DNA of 64,000 nucleotides from the NCBI GenBank assembly GCA_964473255.1, contig CAYYOT010000004.1, positions 84,502 to 148,501 of the forward strand. The letters are read 5' to 3'. The number at the start of each line of letters is the position of its first letter. The stretch's first letter is position 1. The notes below the pieces were generated by a model. The model made no database searches. It saw only the letters and a program-made list of their open reading frames with translations, and was not told where the DNA came from. This document shows positions 24,314 to 32,448 of the stretch, in pieces. A program made the translations under genes and the position numbers. The DNA is from Kuafuiihalomonas sp964473255 (lineage in GTDB: Bacteria > Myxococcota > Kuafuiibacteriia > Kuafuiibacteriales > Kuafuiibacteriaceae).

Positions 24314-25621
24314 ATGGGTTTGTCGCGAGCTGCGCGTATCACTCTGCTGGCCGCGCTGGTGGCGTGCACCGAGGATGAGGGGAGCGAGGAGCGACGTCCC
24401 GATGCGGTGGCTCGGCCGGATGCCCGTGGTGCCGATGCGACCGCACCCGACGCCGGAGGTCCCGATGCCCGCCGTCCCGATGGTTCGAGCCTTCCCGATG
24501 CCGCCCGGATGACCGACGCTTCTCGACCCGATGCACGGGCGCCGGATGCCGGTGCGCCCGGTGACGAGATCGTCGGCGTTAAGCCCCCGCCTCGCCGAGC
24601 CCATACATCGACCCTCCTCGACGACGGCCGGGTCTTGATCGTCGGTGGCACGGGGGCGGCCGAGAGCCCCGAGCAATCCTGGCTCTTCGACCCGACCACG
24701 AATCGTTTCTCGCGGGGACCCGACCTCGACCCCGGTCTCAGCGGCCATTCCGCAACGAAGCTGCCCGGGGGCAAGGTGCTCATCGCCGGCGGACTCGACG
24801 GCTTCGGCACGAACGCCACGACCGTCGACACGGCTCTGCTCTTCGATCCGGCCACCGATACCTTCGAAACGACGGGCTCGATGACCGGACCCCGGTTCGC
24901 ACACCGTGCGTTCCTCCTGGAGAACGGACCCGACGCGGGCAAAGTGCTCGTGATCGCGGGGGCGAAGCGTCCGCCTGTGGGTGACGAGCGAATCCTCCCG
25001 CTCGAAGTCTACGATCCGGCCACCGGCGAGTTCGCCCTCTTGGGAACGAGCCTTCCGATCCAGCGCGACGGCGCGAACTACACGGTCCTAGCCGACGGTC
25101 GAATTTTGATTGCGGGCGGGGCCACCCGAAGCGGTGGTCGCGACTACGTGGATACGGCCCTGATCTACGATCCGAGCACGCGACAGCTCGAAGACGTCAT
25201 GGACACGATGGCTTTCCTTCGCGCAAACCAGTCCTCCATCCTCCAGCCCGACGGCGAGGTCTTTCTTTTCGGAGGCGGCAATCGGACGACGAGTATGATC
25301 GAAGAGACCGACATCTATGATCCGTCGACCGACACCTTCCGCGACGGTCCCGACTGGACGGACTTCGTGTCCAGCCATCGCATGGTTCCGCTCGACGACG
25401 GTCGAGTCCTACAGATGGGTGGAACGTCCGTGAGCGGAGTTCGAGACGACGTCATCATTTGGGATGCCGCGACCTTGGAAACCACGCTTCATCCTCGAAA
25501 GCTGTCTCGAGGCCTGTTCAGCTTCACCGCCACCATCTTGCAGGACGGGAGAATCCTCCTCGTGGGTGGCCAGGGACAAGGCAGTATCGTCGTCGGCGAG
25601 GCCGAGCTCTTTTTGCCCTGA
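24314..25621 (+). CDS. kelch-repeat lipoprotein with Pro-Asp-Ala linker
   Basis: 435 residues from ATG 24314, chosen for its lipoprotein signal (MGLSRAARITLLAALVA-C). A linker of about 80 residues is dominated by PDA/PDAR units (RPDARGADATAPDAGGPDAR), a hallmark of secreted myxobacterial lipoproteins. Residues about 100-430 form a kelch-type propeller with repeated DDGRVLIVGGTG, PGGKVLIAGGLDG, ADGRILIAGGATR, PDGEVFLFGGGN and QDGRILLVGGQG motifs, alternating with YDP-T--F strands. It is probably outer-membrane anchored and surface exposed, binding an unknown ligand. It follows the LamG relic by 53 bp on the same strand. Confidence 0.87.
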   Translation: MGLSRAARITLLAALVACTEDEGSEERRPDAVARPDARGADATAPDAGGPDARRPDGSSLPDAARMTDASRPDARAPDAGAPGDEIVGVKPPPRRAHTSTLLDDGRVLIVGGTGAAESPEQSWLFDPTTNRFSRGPDLDPGLSGHSATKLPGGKVLIAGGLDGFGTNATTVDTALLFDPATDTFETTGSMTGPRFAHRAFLLENGPDAGKVLVIAGAKRPPVGDERILPLEVYDPATGEFALLGTSLPIQRDGANYTVLADGRILIAGGATRSGGRDYVDTALIYDPSTRQLEDVMDTMAFLRANQSSILQPDGEVFLFGGGNRTTSMIEETDIYDPSTDTFRDGPDWTDFVSSHRMVPLDDGRVLQMGGTSVSGVRDDVIIWDAATLETTLHPRKLSRGLFSFTATILQDGRILLVGGQGQGSIVVGEAELFLP

Positions 25622-25643
25622 GCTGCCCCGGCAGAGGATGCCG

Positions 25644-26801
25644 TCAATCCGACGGTCGCGACGCGTCGAGGGGGCGGGCCGCTCCGCCCCGCCGCCGCAG
25701 TCGAAAGTCGGTGTCCTTGGGCGGCACGAGCGCCTCGACGCCGCCTTTCGAGACGCGGATGACGTAGTCGGGGACGGGGTCGATCGCCAGGACTCGACGG
25801 AGATCGGTGAGAGGCGACCTCCAGTTCGATGCGCCGAGCGCCAGGCCGAAGACCCAGCCTTCGGGTGACCGCCCCAAGAGCTTCGCCGGATACTCGGCCC
25901 GCGACTGCCAGCGGAGGTCGACGTCGGACGGACACGACCACACGAGCACCATCGGCACGTACGGTCCCAGCACGCGGTGAAACCGAAGGGCCTGACGCTG
26001 CGCCAGGCGCACTTCTTCGCAGGCTCCCTCCCCGGCCCAACCTGCAGGCGTTGCCGTGGCCGTCGCCACCTCTTTCCATCCGCGCGGGACGAGCGCCGCT
26101 GTCGCCGCCGAAGTCGGGGCGACCGAGTCGGCGGGGACCTCCGCGAGTCCCGTCGCCGAAGGCACCTCGAATGACTCGAAGTTCGACGTGCGAAGAACAT
26201 CGGCCAGTTTCTGGGTGGCCTGCTGGAGGGTCGCTCCGAGCACCCACCATGGACTGAGGGGCTCGGGATCCGACGACCGAGCCTGCCGCCACACGCTCCA
26301 TCCGGTGGCCCCGGAAAAGCGCAGCGGACCTTCCACGCCGCTGCGAATCTCGATGTCGCTGAGCACTACTTCAGCCAGTATCCAGGGTACCTCACCCTTC
26401 TTCACGTCTTCGACGTACCCGCGGGCCCGCAGGACCTTGGCCGAAAGAACCAGGTCGGACCGTCGGGCCTGGCGAACGTCGCGAACGAGTTCGACCCGAG
26501 CAAACGCCGACGTCGAGACGAGAGCTTGGGCGAAGGCCCGCGTTACCTGCTCCATCGGCTCCGGAGCGAGCCAGTCGAGGTTGGTTCCGCGAAAGAGCCG
26601 CCGTCGGTAGACGTACTTCCCCTTATCGTCCGGCGACTCGCCGCCTTTGCGCGCATCGACCAGCGGCAGGATCGCGATCGACTGTCTCTGGGCTGCGGGC
26701 TCCAAAAAACGCTGGTCGACCAGGAGCGACGGGATCTGGGCAGGGGTCCCCGCGCAAGCCAGCACGACGCCCATCACCCACGGCGCCGACCATCGGATCA
26801 T
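25644..26801 (-). CDS. lipoprotein, YajG/ABC-auxiliary-like N-terminal domain
   Basis: 385 residues. The ATG at 26801 is inside the lnt stop (ATGA overlap), giving a lipoprotein signal MIRWSAPWVMGVVLA-C; a longer frame upstream is antisense-like. The N-terminal 180 residues show the IAILPLVDAR start, a second helix VTRAFAQALVSTSAFARVEL and an ADLVL-like strand (SDLVLSAKVLRARGYV), the layout of YajG/LpoB or ABC-transport auxiliary lipoproteins that sit under the outer membrane. The C-terminal part (WSCPSDVDLRW, VIRVSKGGVEALVPP) is unfamiliar. Coupling to lnt suggests an envelope role, but this is not proof of function. Confidence 0.7.
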   Translation of the reverse strand: MIRWSAPWVMGVVLACAGTPAQIPSLLVDQRFLEPAAQRQSIAILPLVDARKGGESPDDKGKYVYRRRLFRGTNLDWLAPEPMEQVTRAFAQALVSTSAFARVELVRDVRQARRSDLVLSAKVLRARGYVEDVKKGEVPWILAEVVLSDIEIRSGVEGPLRFSGATGWSVWRQARSSDPEPLSPWWVLGATLQQATQKLADVLRTSNFESFEVPSATGLAEVPADSVAPTSAATAALVPRGWKEVATATATPAGWAGEGACEEVRLAQRQALRFHRVLGPYVPMVLVWSCPSDVDLRWQSRAEYPAKLLGRSPEGWVFGLALGASNWRSPLTDLRRVLAIDPVPDYVIRVSKGGVEALVPPKDTDFRLRRRGGAARPLDASRPSD

Positions 26802-28312
26802 CTTGCACGCCACACGCGAACGGCGGTGAACAGACAAAAGAGGAGCCCCACCCATCCGAGAAAGTCGCCCCAGCGCATGTGCAGCGAGGTGCTGTCGTCT
26901 CGAATGACGGGGACCCGGGCCACCAGCGTTTCCCGGGTCCACTGTCCGGTCCGCTCGGCGATGCGGCCGACCGGATCGACGATCGCACTGATCCCCGTGT
27001 TGGTGGAACGAATCATCGCCCGTCGCGTCTCGATGGAGCGAAAGGTGGCGAGGGCCAAGTGGGTGAGTGGCTCGTGGCTGTCTCCATACCAGCTGTCGTT
27101 GGTGATGTTGACGAGCACGTCCGCGGGCCCCGCTCGGTTCCACATGGTTCGCACGAAGGACGGGATGATGTCCTCGTAGCAGATCATCGGTAGCAGCCGG
27201 TACGGGCCGAGCCGGAGATGCTCGAACGTCCGGCCCCGGGTGAAGGACGCGCTTCGCGGGAACCACTCCTTGATCTGGGGGAAGGTCTCCACGAACGGCA
27301 GCGACTCGCCGAAGGTCAGAAGACGGACCTTGTCGAAACGGGATGCAAGGGCACCGGTGGACGACGTGAGCACGGCCGTGTTGAACACTTCGCGTTCTTC
27401 ACCGCGAATGTCTCCGGAGATGGCTCCGAAGAGCAAAGGAACCGGGATGTTGCCGTTGACGTACGCAAGTTCGGTCCGGTCGCGAGGAAGAAATCGGTTG
27501 TAGGAACTCTCCGGCCAGACCACGAGATCGAGATCCGGGTGCGCGTCGTACGCGGCCCTCGTCATCTCTTGGTGCCGACGGATGAACTCGGAGCGCTTCC
27601 CCACTTTGTCGCGCGCGCCGAGATTCGCCTGGATCAGGGCCACTTCGATGGTCGGCGAGCGCTGGACCAGGAGGTCGACCTGATACATCCGGATCGTCCC
27701 GTAGAGCGCCACGACGGCGAGCAGAGCGGAAGCCTCGGCCAGCGGGCGGTGCATCCGTCGCCCTTCCCGAGCCGCGGCGACCGCGTCCGCCAACGCCCCG
27801 TTGACGCCCCCGACCAAGACGCTGAGGCCCGCCATCCCGAAGAGCTCGACGTGTTGAGTGAGGCGCGGGACCACGTACAGCGTGTTGCCCGCATAGTTGG
27901 GAAACAAGAACGGGTACCAGGCCTCGATGGCGATCACCGCCATCGTCAGCGAGATCGCCGTCGGAATGCGCCAGTGGGTCCGAGCCTGATGCTCGAAGAG
28001 CGCCACGATCCCCCACGCCAAGCCCTGGTACGCGGTCAACAGGAAGAAGCCGAGGACCGCCCAGTGCAGGTCGAGATGAGCGAACGTCTGCAGCAGGTGG
28101 ACGACCCAGTAGTAGCCGCCCCACATGGCGACGGTCCCGGCCAGCCATCCGAGGAAGAAGGAGGCGCGGGCGCTACGCTGGCGGGTCGCGGTCATCAGCG
28201 GGACCAAGAAGACGAAGATCAGCGGCCATAGGCCGAACCCGACGAATCCGAGAAAATAGAGGACCCCGCTGGCGACGGCCCAGGCCCAGGGCAAGCGCGC
28301 GGGTTCAGGCAC
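26798..28312 (-). CDS. lnt: apolipoprotein N-acyltransferase
   Basis: 504 residues from GTG 28312. Lnt adds the third acyl chain to lipoproteins at the inner membrane, the last step of lipoprotein maturation. The N-terminal half has about six membrane helices; the C-terminal half is a nitrilase-fold domain. The catalytic triad is visible: Glu in VVWPESSYN, Lys in RFDKVRLLTFGESLP and Cys in PMICYEDIIP. The late ITNDSWYGDSHEP and MIRSTNTGISA motifs are typical. It overlaps an upstream small membrane gene by 8 bp and the downstream lipoprotein by 4 bp. Many genes in the window encode its substrates. Confidence 0.95.
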   Translation of the reverse strand: MPEPARLPWAWAVASGVLYFLGFVGFGLWPLIFVFLVPLMTATRQRSARASFFLGWLAGTVAMWGGYYWVVHLLQTFAHLDLHWAVLGFFLLTAYQGLAWGIVALFEHQARTHWRIPTAISLTMAVIAIEAWYPFLFPNYAGNTLYVVPRLTQHVELFGMAGLSVLVGGVNGALADAVAAAREGRRMHRPLAEASALLAVVALYGTIRMYQVDLLVQRSPTIEVALIQANLGARDKVGKRSEFIRRHQEMTRAAYDAHPDLDLVVWPESSYNRFLPRDRTELAYVNGNIPVPLLFGAISGDIRGEEREVFNTAVLTSSTGALASRFDKVRLLTFGESLPFVETFPQIKEWFPRSASFTRGRTFEHLRLGPYRLLPMICYEDIIPSFVRTMWNRAGPADVLVNITNDSWYGDSHEPLTHLALATFRSIETRRAMIRSTNTGISAIVDPVGRIAERTGQWTRETLVARVPVIRDDSTSLHMRWGDFLGWVGLLFCLFTAVRVWRAR

Positions 28313-28625
28313 CGTGTCCCCCAGGGGAAAACCGTCGATGGTCCAGGACCTGCCACCCGACGAAAAGAATGGCCACCGCCGCTCGGAACACCTGGGTGTT
28401 GAGGGCCTCGGTCATCGAAGGGTACATCATGGGGACGGCCCACGAGACCCACGCTCCGGTCGCGAGCGCGAGGCTCGCCGCCAGCAGCGAAGACAAGCCA
28501 GACTGCCAACCTAGCCCCGACACCACGAATCCCGAGGCGACCACTCCGACGAATATCCCCCAGGGTCCAGGCAAGAGCGCCGCCGGGCACCCGGCGACGA
28601 CGACAGCGACCACGGCCCGCCCCAT
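28305..28625 (-). CDS. small inner-membrane protein, unknown
   Basis: 106 residues from ATG 28625 with three or four hydrophobic helices (VVAVVVAGCPAALLPGPWG, IFVGVVASGFVVSGL, LSSLLAASLALATGAWVSWA, VFRAAVAILFVGWQVLD). The frame runs on upstream, but that part lacks membrane character and overlaps the divergent TolC-like gene's leader, so the internal ATG is preferred. Its stop overlaps the GTG start of lnt by 8 bp, indicating coupling. No family was recognised; an accessory to lnt or an unrelated membrane protein are both possible. Confidence 0.55.
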   Translation of the reverse strand: MGRAVVAVVVAGCPAALLPGPWGIFVGVVASGFVVSGLGWQSGLSSLLAASLALATGAWVSWAVPMMYPSMTEALNTQVFRAAVAILFVGWQVLDHRRFSPGGHGA

Positions 28626-28713
28626 GAGAGCGCCGTCATGTGGCGGGTGTCGCGCTTGTGTGTCAATCTTCCGTCTGTTAACCGGCCGTTTCCGGAGGAC
28701 GTTCGAAGCCACC

Positions 28714-30120
28714 ATGCGCAAGTGCTCGATGTTCCTGCTTGTCGCGTGGACGTTGACGCCGACGACGCTCGCCGCCCAGGCCGACGCCCCGGATCCATCG
28801 CCCCGCGGCCTCACCCTGGACCAGCTCGTCGAGCTGGCCCTGGAGCGGAACCTGCTGGTCCAGGTGAAGGAGTCGGAGGTCGACCAAGCGCGTGCGCTCT
28901 ACCGGACGGCAGCGTCCCTGGCCTACCCTCGGCTCGACGCCAACACGATCATCGGCGGCCCGACCGCTGAAGCCAAGACCGCCGTTCAGAACGACATCAA
29001 CACCGTGACCCAATCATCGCTCGGCGGAGACCTCGATTTCGGACAGCTGGGCGTCACCATCCGGGGCGACGTCCAGATCGCGCAGCCACTGTACACGTTC
29101 CGCAAGATCGCCAGCTCGAAGGACGCAACGAAGCACCTCATCAACGCCCGCGTGCAGGACGCGGAGGCAACGCGAGCCGACATCGTCCTCGACGTCCATC
29201 GCGCCTACTGGGCTCTGCAGCTCGTTCAGGCCTTCCTGAACACGATCGACGAGGGCACGGACACGTTGACCGGCGTCCTCGAGCAGATCGAGGAGCTGCT
29301 CGACGAGGACTCGGTGCAAGTCACGGAAAACGATCGACTCCGCCTCGTTCATGCCCTCGCTACCCTGCGCGTTCGCAAAGCGGAGGCGATCGGGGGGCGC
29401 GACCAGGCCAACCTCGCGCTGCGGATCCTGACCCGCTCCCCGCTGGATACACCGCTGATGGTGGAGCCTTTCGACCTCTACGACGCCATTCCCGAGACGA
29501 CCCCGGAGGTCGAAACCACGGTGGAAGACGCCCGAGCCTCTCGGGCGGAGCTCCTGGCCCTGCGCCAGGTCATCGAAGCCCAGCAAGCCTTGGTCGAACT
29601 TCGGCGGGCAAACCTGTATCCCGACATCTTCTTTGGGGTGCGGATGAACTATGCGTACACGAGCAACGCGACCGAGCAGACCAATCCCTTCATCTATGAC
29701 CCGTTCAACGACTTCAACGTCGGTATGGGGATCGGTATTCGCTGGGAATTCGACCTGTTCACGAAGCTCGCGCGGATCGAGTTCGCCGAGTCCGTCCGCT
29801 CGACCCGCGAGATCCAGGAGGCCCTGGCCTCCGATGCCGTCGAGCTCGAGGTTCGGCAGATCCACACCCTCCTCGAGAACGGATTCGACCAGCTCGACGA
29901 ACTCGACCGCGCCAACCGCGCCGCCCGGGCCTGGCTGACATCGACCGTCCTCGCGTACGACATCGGTACCGGCAACGCCCGCGAGCTGATCGATGCGTTC
30001 CTCGCCTGGGCCGCTTCCACCGCGCAGCTGGAGACGGTCCGGTACGACACCGTGGTTCGGCTGTCGGAGCTGGCCCGAGCCCGGGGACGTCTGGTCGCGC
30101 TCCGGGGAGCCCCTAGATGA
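28714..30120 (+). CDS. TolC-family outer-membrane efflux protein
   Basis: 468 residues from ATG 28714. The signal peptide is MRKCSMFLLVAWTLTPTTLAA. The mature protein has two long helical-hairpin repeats typical of TolC channels (LDQLVELALERNLLVQVKESE... and an RANLYPDIFFGVRMNYAY strand pair), with conserved helical periodicity to the end. TolC proteins trimerise into outer-membrane channels joined to inner-membrane pumps, but no pump genes are adjacent. A GGAGGA lies about 14 bases before the ATG, farther than usual. The next gene, on the same strand, is MlaC-like, which suggests a transport-related operon. Confidence 0.85.
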   Translation: MRKCSMFLLVAWTLTPTTLAAQADAPDPSPRGLTLDQLVELALERNLLVQVKESEVDQARALYRTAASLAYPRLDANTIIGGPTAEAKTAVQNDINTVTQSSLGGDLDFGQLGVTIRGDVQIAQPLYTFRKIASSKDATKHLINARVQDAEATRADIVLDVHRAYWALQLVQAFLNTIDEGTDTLTGVLEQIEELLDEDSVQVTENDRLRLVHALATLRVRKAEAIGGRDQANLALRILTRSPLDTPLMVEPFDLYDAIPETTPEVETTVEDARASRAELLALRQVIEAQQALVELRRANLYPDIFFGVRMNYAYTSNATEQTNPFIYDPFNDFNVGMGIGIRWEFDLFTKLARIEFAESVRSTREIQEALASDAVELEVRQIHTLLENGFDQLDELDRANRAARAWLTSTVLAYDIGTGNARELIDAFLAWAASTAQLETVRYDTVVRLSELARARGRLVALRGAPR

Positions 30121-30177
30121 GGTTGGCGGTTGAATACGCGCTTGCCGGGCTTCGTCACTTTGTTCGACCTCCAACCG

Positions 30178-30852
30178 ATGCGTCGATCCATCTTCAGCTC
30201 TGCCGTCCTCTGTCTCGCGGCCGCCCTTCCCTTCCCGGCCTGGGGCGCAGCCTCCACCGCCGCCTCGCCCAAGCCTTGGCTGGAGGAGAAGATCCGGGAA
30301 GGCCGGGCGCTGGCCGAGCGGCCCGTGAAGCCGGACTCACCAAGCGAGGACGCCTTCAAGAAAGACGCCGAGCGCCTGCTCGACGAGGTCCTCGACTGGA
30401 ACAAGCTGATCGAGCGAACCGTCCCCAAGTCTCAGTGGCGAAAGCTGTCCGATGCCGATCGAACGCGCTTCAAGAAGCTCCTGGAGAAGCTCATCCGCGC
30501 CTCGTATCGCTCGAAGCTCAAGCTAGCCGCCCAGGAAAAGCAGACGGGTAAGAAGCCACGCGAAGTCGAAATCGATTGGGTCGAAGAAAAGGTCGAAGAT
30601 GATGAGGCCTATCTGGAAGCCAAGGTGCGAGCCGGTCGGGACCGGGTCGACTTGGGCTTCGACCTGATCCGCGAAGATGACCAGTGGAAGGTGTTCGACC
30701 TGGCCATGGATGGGGTCAAGACCACGCGCACGTACCGCAGCGAGTTCCGGAAGATCATCAGCGACGAGGGTTGGGACGGGCTGTTCCAACGCCTGGAAGA
30801 AAAGCTGGAGGACGTCGAAGCCGGCCGCGCAGAGTTCGGCCCTCGACGCTGA
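30178..30852 (+). CDS. mlaC: MlaC-like periplasmic lipid-carrier protein
   Basis: 224 residues from ATG 30178 (signal peptide MRRSIFSSAVLCLAAALPFPAWGA). The mature part resembles MlaC/Ttg2D, the periplasmic shuttle moving phospholipid between membranes: a helix-rich start (DAFKKDAERLLDEVLDWNKL), a LSDADRTRFKKLLEKLIRASYRSKLK segment matching the MlaC 'f---f--ll---Y' region, and beta strands ending with DDQWKVFDLAMDGVKT, which matches the MlaC 'W-v-Dv-i-GvSl' motif. The usual mlaE, mlaF and mlaD genes are not nearby. It follows the TolC-like gene by 57 bp. Confidence 0.8.
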   Translation: MRRSIFSSAVLCLAAALPFPAWGAASTAASPKPWLEEKIREGRALAERPVKPDSPSEDAFKKDAERLLDEVLDWNKLIERTVPKSQWRKLSDADRTRFKKLLEKLIRASYRSKLKLAAQEKQTGKKPREVEIDWVEEKVEDDEAYLEAKVRAGRDRVDLGFDLIREDDQWKVFDLAMDGVKTTRTYRSEFRKIISDEGWDGLFQRLEEKLEDVEAGRAEFGPRR

Positions 30853-30877
30853 CCCGTCCGCCGGCGCCCCGCAACAG

Positions 30878-32437
30878 CTAAGGGACGCCGCTGCCGGTTC
30901 GGCAGTACTGCTCCAATCGGGTCAGCGAACGCTCATGGAGCCCCGACCGCGGTACCGTCGTGTCCCGGACTTCCCGCCAGAGGTTACATGCCGCCCTCTC
31001 GCCTCGCTGCGCCGCGATCTCGGCGTCGTCGGCGAGGCGACGGGCGCGAATGCGAAGCCGTGCGATCCCGTCCGCCGCTTGGTCGTGCGAGGGGTCGATC
31101 TCGACCGCCGTTTTCCAGGACTGAAACGCGCTCTCGTAGCGTCCTTCATCGAACCGCTGCGCGCCCTGGTTGGACAGGGCATCCACGACCGCCACCCCGA
31201 GCTCTCGAACGATGAAGGACGGAGAGCCATCGGGACTCAGCGGCGCCTCGAGCTGCGCGAGAACGTCCAGCAGAGCGGCGGCCCGGACGGGGTCGTTACT
31301 GACTTCCGTGCGAACGCGAGCCTGCATTCGTGGGATCTCGTCCAGGGTTGACGACAGCCTCAGCTCCCGCGCGAGCGGACTGTCGAGTTCCGTCGCCAGC
31401 CTCTGCGCTTCCGCCAGATCTCCGCGCCGATACGCGACCAGCGCGGGTACGGCCGGGTCTTCGTCGTACCGGTCATTGAACGACTGCGCGACGGGATCGG
31501 GGACCGGAGCCGCCGTCCGAGCCCGGCTCCGCCGCCGCCGCGTCCGCGGTATCGGAGGAGGTCGCGTGGGCGCCGGCTCGTCGACTTGGCCAACGGCCGG
31601 GAATTCTGGAGCGGGCGCGGGCGATGGCGGCGCCAGCGACGACGATGGCTCCGGCCGGGGAGATTGCTCCGGATCGCCGTCCAGCCGCAGCTTGGAGCCG
31701 AGCGCTCCGGCGAACGCCAGCACGCCGATGGCTACGGCGACCGTCCCGAGGACCACCGGGCGCCGGGGGCTCCGCTCTTCGTGAGATTCGAGAAGTCGTT
31801 CGACCGGGAGCGACACGGCCAGCGGCACGCGGACCTCGAACTCGACCGAACCGAGCCTCAGCCGATCGAGGTCCCGGAGGTCGGCACGACGAACCCGAGC
31901 GTCGTTGACCCACAGGCCGTTCGCCGAGGCTCGGTCTTCGACCCGGAGTCGAGCCTCGGAGCCGGAGAAATCGATGTCGGCGTGGCGGCGCGAGACCGAG
32001 TGGTCCTCCACGGTGACGTCGCAGTCATCGTCCCGACCGAGGGAGGCCCGCCCGGGGGAAACGGCGAAGGTCCGGCTCTCGACCGGCGGAGTCTGGCCCA
32101 CGAGGAACACTCGAACATCAAAGGCCGCAGAAGCCGTAGCCTCTCGCACCTGCAGGCGATGAGCGGCAAAGCGAATGTCATCGGTCGCCTGAACCCGGCT
32201 GGGAGCGTCGATCCGCTGACCGTTGATCTCCACACCATGACTGCTCGCCAGATCGCTGAGGACGACGCTACCGTCCCGCACCTCGATTCTCAGGTGGCGA
32301 CGACTCACCTTGGGGTGGTCGATTCGGATGTCGGCGCTGTCGTCGCGCCCGATCTCGACGGCCTCGCGGGCGAGCGGGCGCTCGACGCCGTCGGTCCCGG
32401 GCCCCTCGATGACGATGACGTAGCCGGGGTCGGTCAC
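30878..32437 (-). CDS. twin-FHA membrane protein with TPR-like C-terminus
   Basis: 519 residues. Two forkhead-associated domains sit at about 8-98 (EIGRDDSADIRID, SRRHLRIE, ASSHGVEING) and 110-205 (SLGRDDDCDVTVED, SRRHADIDF, ASANGLWVND). One transmembrane helix lies near 230-255 (VVLGTVAVAIGVLAFAGAL), a Pro-rich linker follows, and the last 170 residues contain TPR-like helices. FHA modules read phosphothreonine, so a Ser/Thr kinase should signal to it at the inner membrane while the C-terminus lies in the periplasm. It lies 11 bp downstream of the FHA-CpaF-like gene on the same strand. Partners are unknown. Confidence 0.87.
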   Translation of the reverse strand: MTDPGYVIVIEGPGTDGVERPLAREAVEIGRDDSADIRIDHPKVSRRHLRIEVRDGSVVLSDLASSHGVEINGQRIDAPSRVQATDDIRFAAHRLQVREATASAAFDVRVFLVGQTPPVESRTFAVSPGRASLGRDDDCDVTVEDHSVSRRHADIDFSGSEARLRVEDRASANGLWVNDARVRRADLRDLDRLRLGSVEFEVRVPLAVSLPVERLLESHEERSPRRPVVLGTVAVAIGVLAFAGALGSKLRLDGDPEQSPRPEPSSSLAPPSPAPAPEFPAVGQVDEPAPTRPPPIPRTRRRRSRARTAAPVPDPVAQSFNDRYDEDPAVPALVAYRRGDLAEAQRLATELDSPLARELRLSSTLDEIPRMQARVRTEVSNDPVRAAALLDVLAQLEAPLSPDGSPSFIVRELGVAVVDALSNQGAQRFDEGRYESAFQSWKTAVEIDPSHDQAADGIARLRIRARRLADDAEIAAQRGERAACNLWREVRDTTVPRSGLHERSLTRLEQYCRTGSGVP

Positions 32438-32448
32438 GATGAAGCGAC

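Noticed and set aside
24370..24570. Apparent tandem repeat of GCCGATGCC/CCCGATGC-like units
   Set aside because: This is the coding sequence of a Pro-Asp-Ala linker in a lipoprotein, not a CRISPR or regulatory repeat.
26802..27266. In-frame N-terminal extension of the lipoprotein at 25644
   Set aside because: It would overlap the catalytic part of lnt in another frame and has no signal peptide; the ATG at 26801 gives a lipobox.
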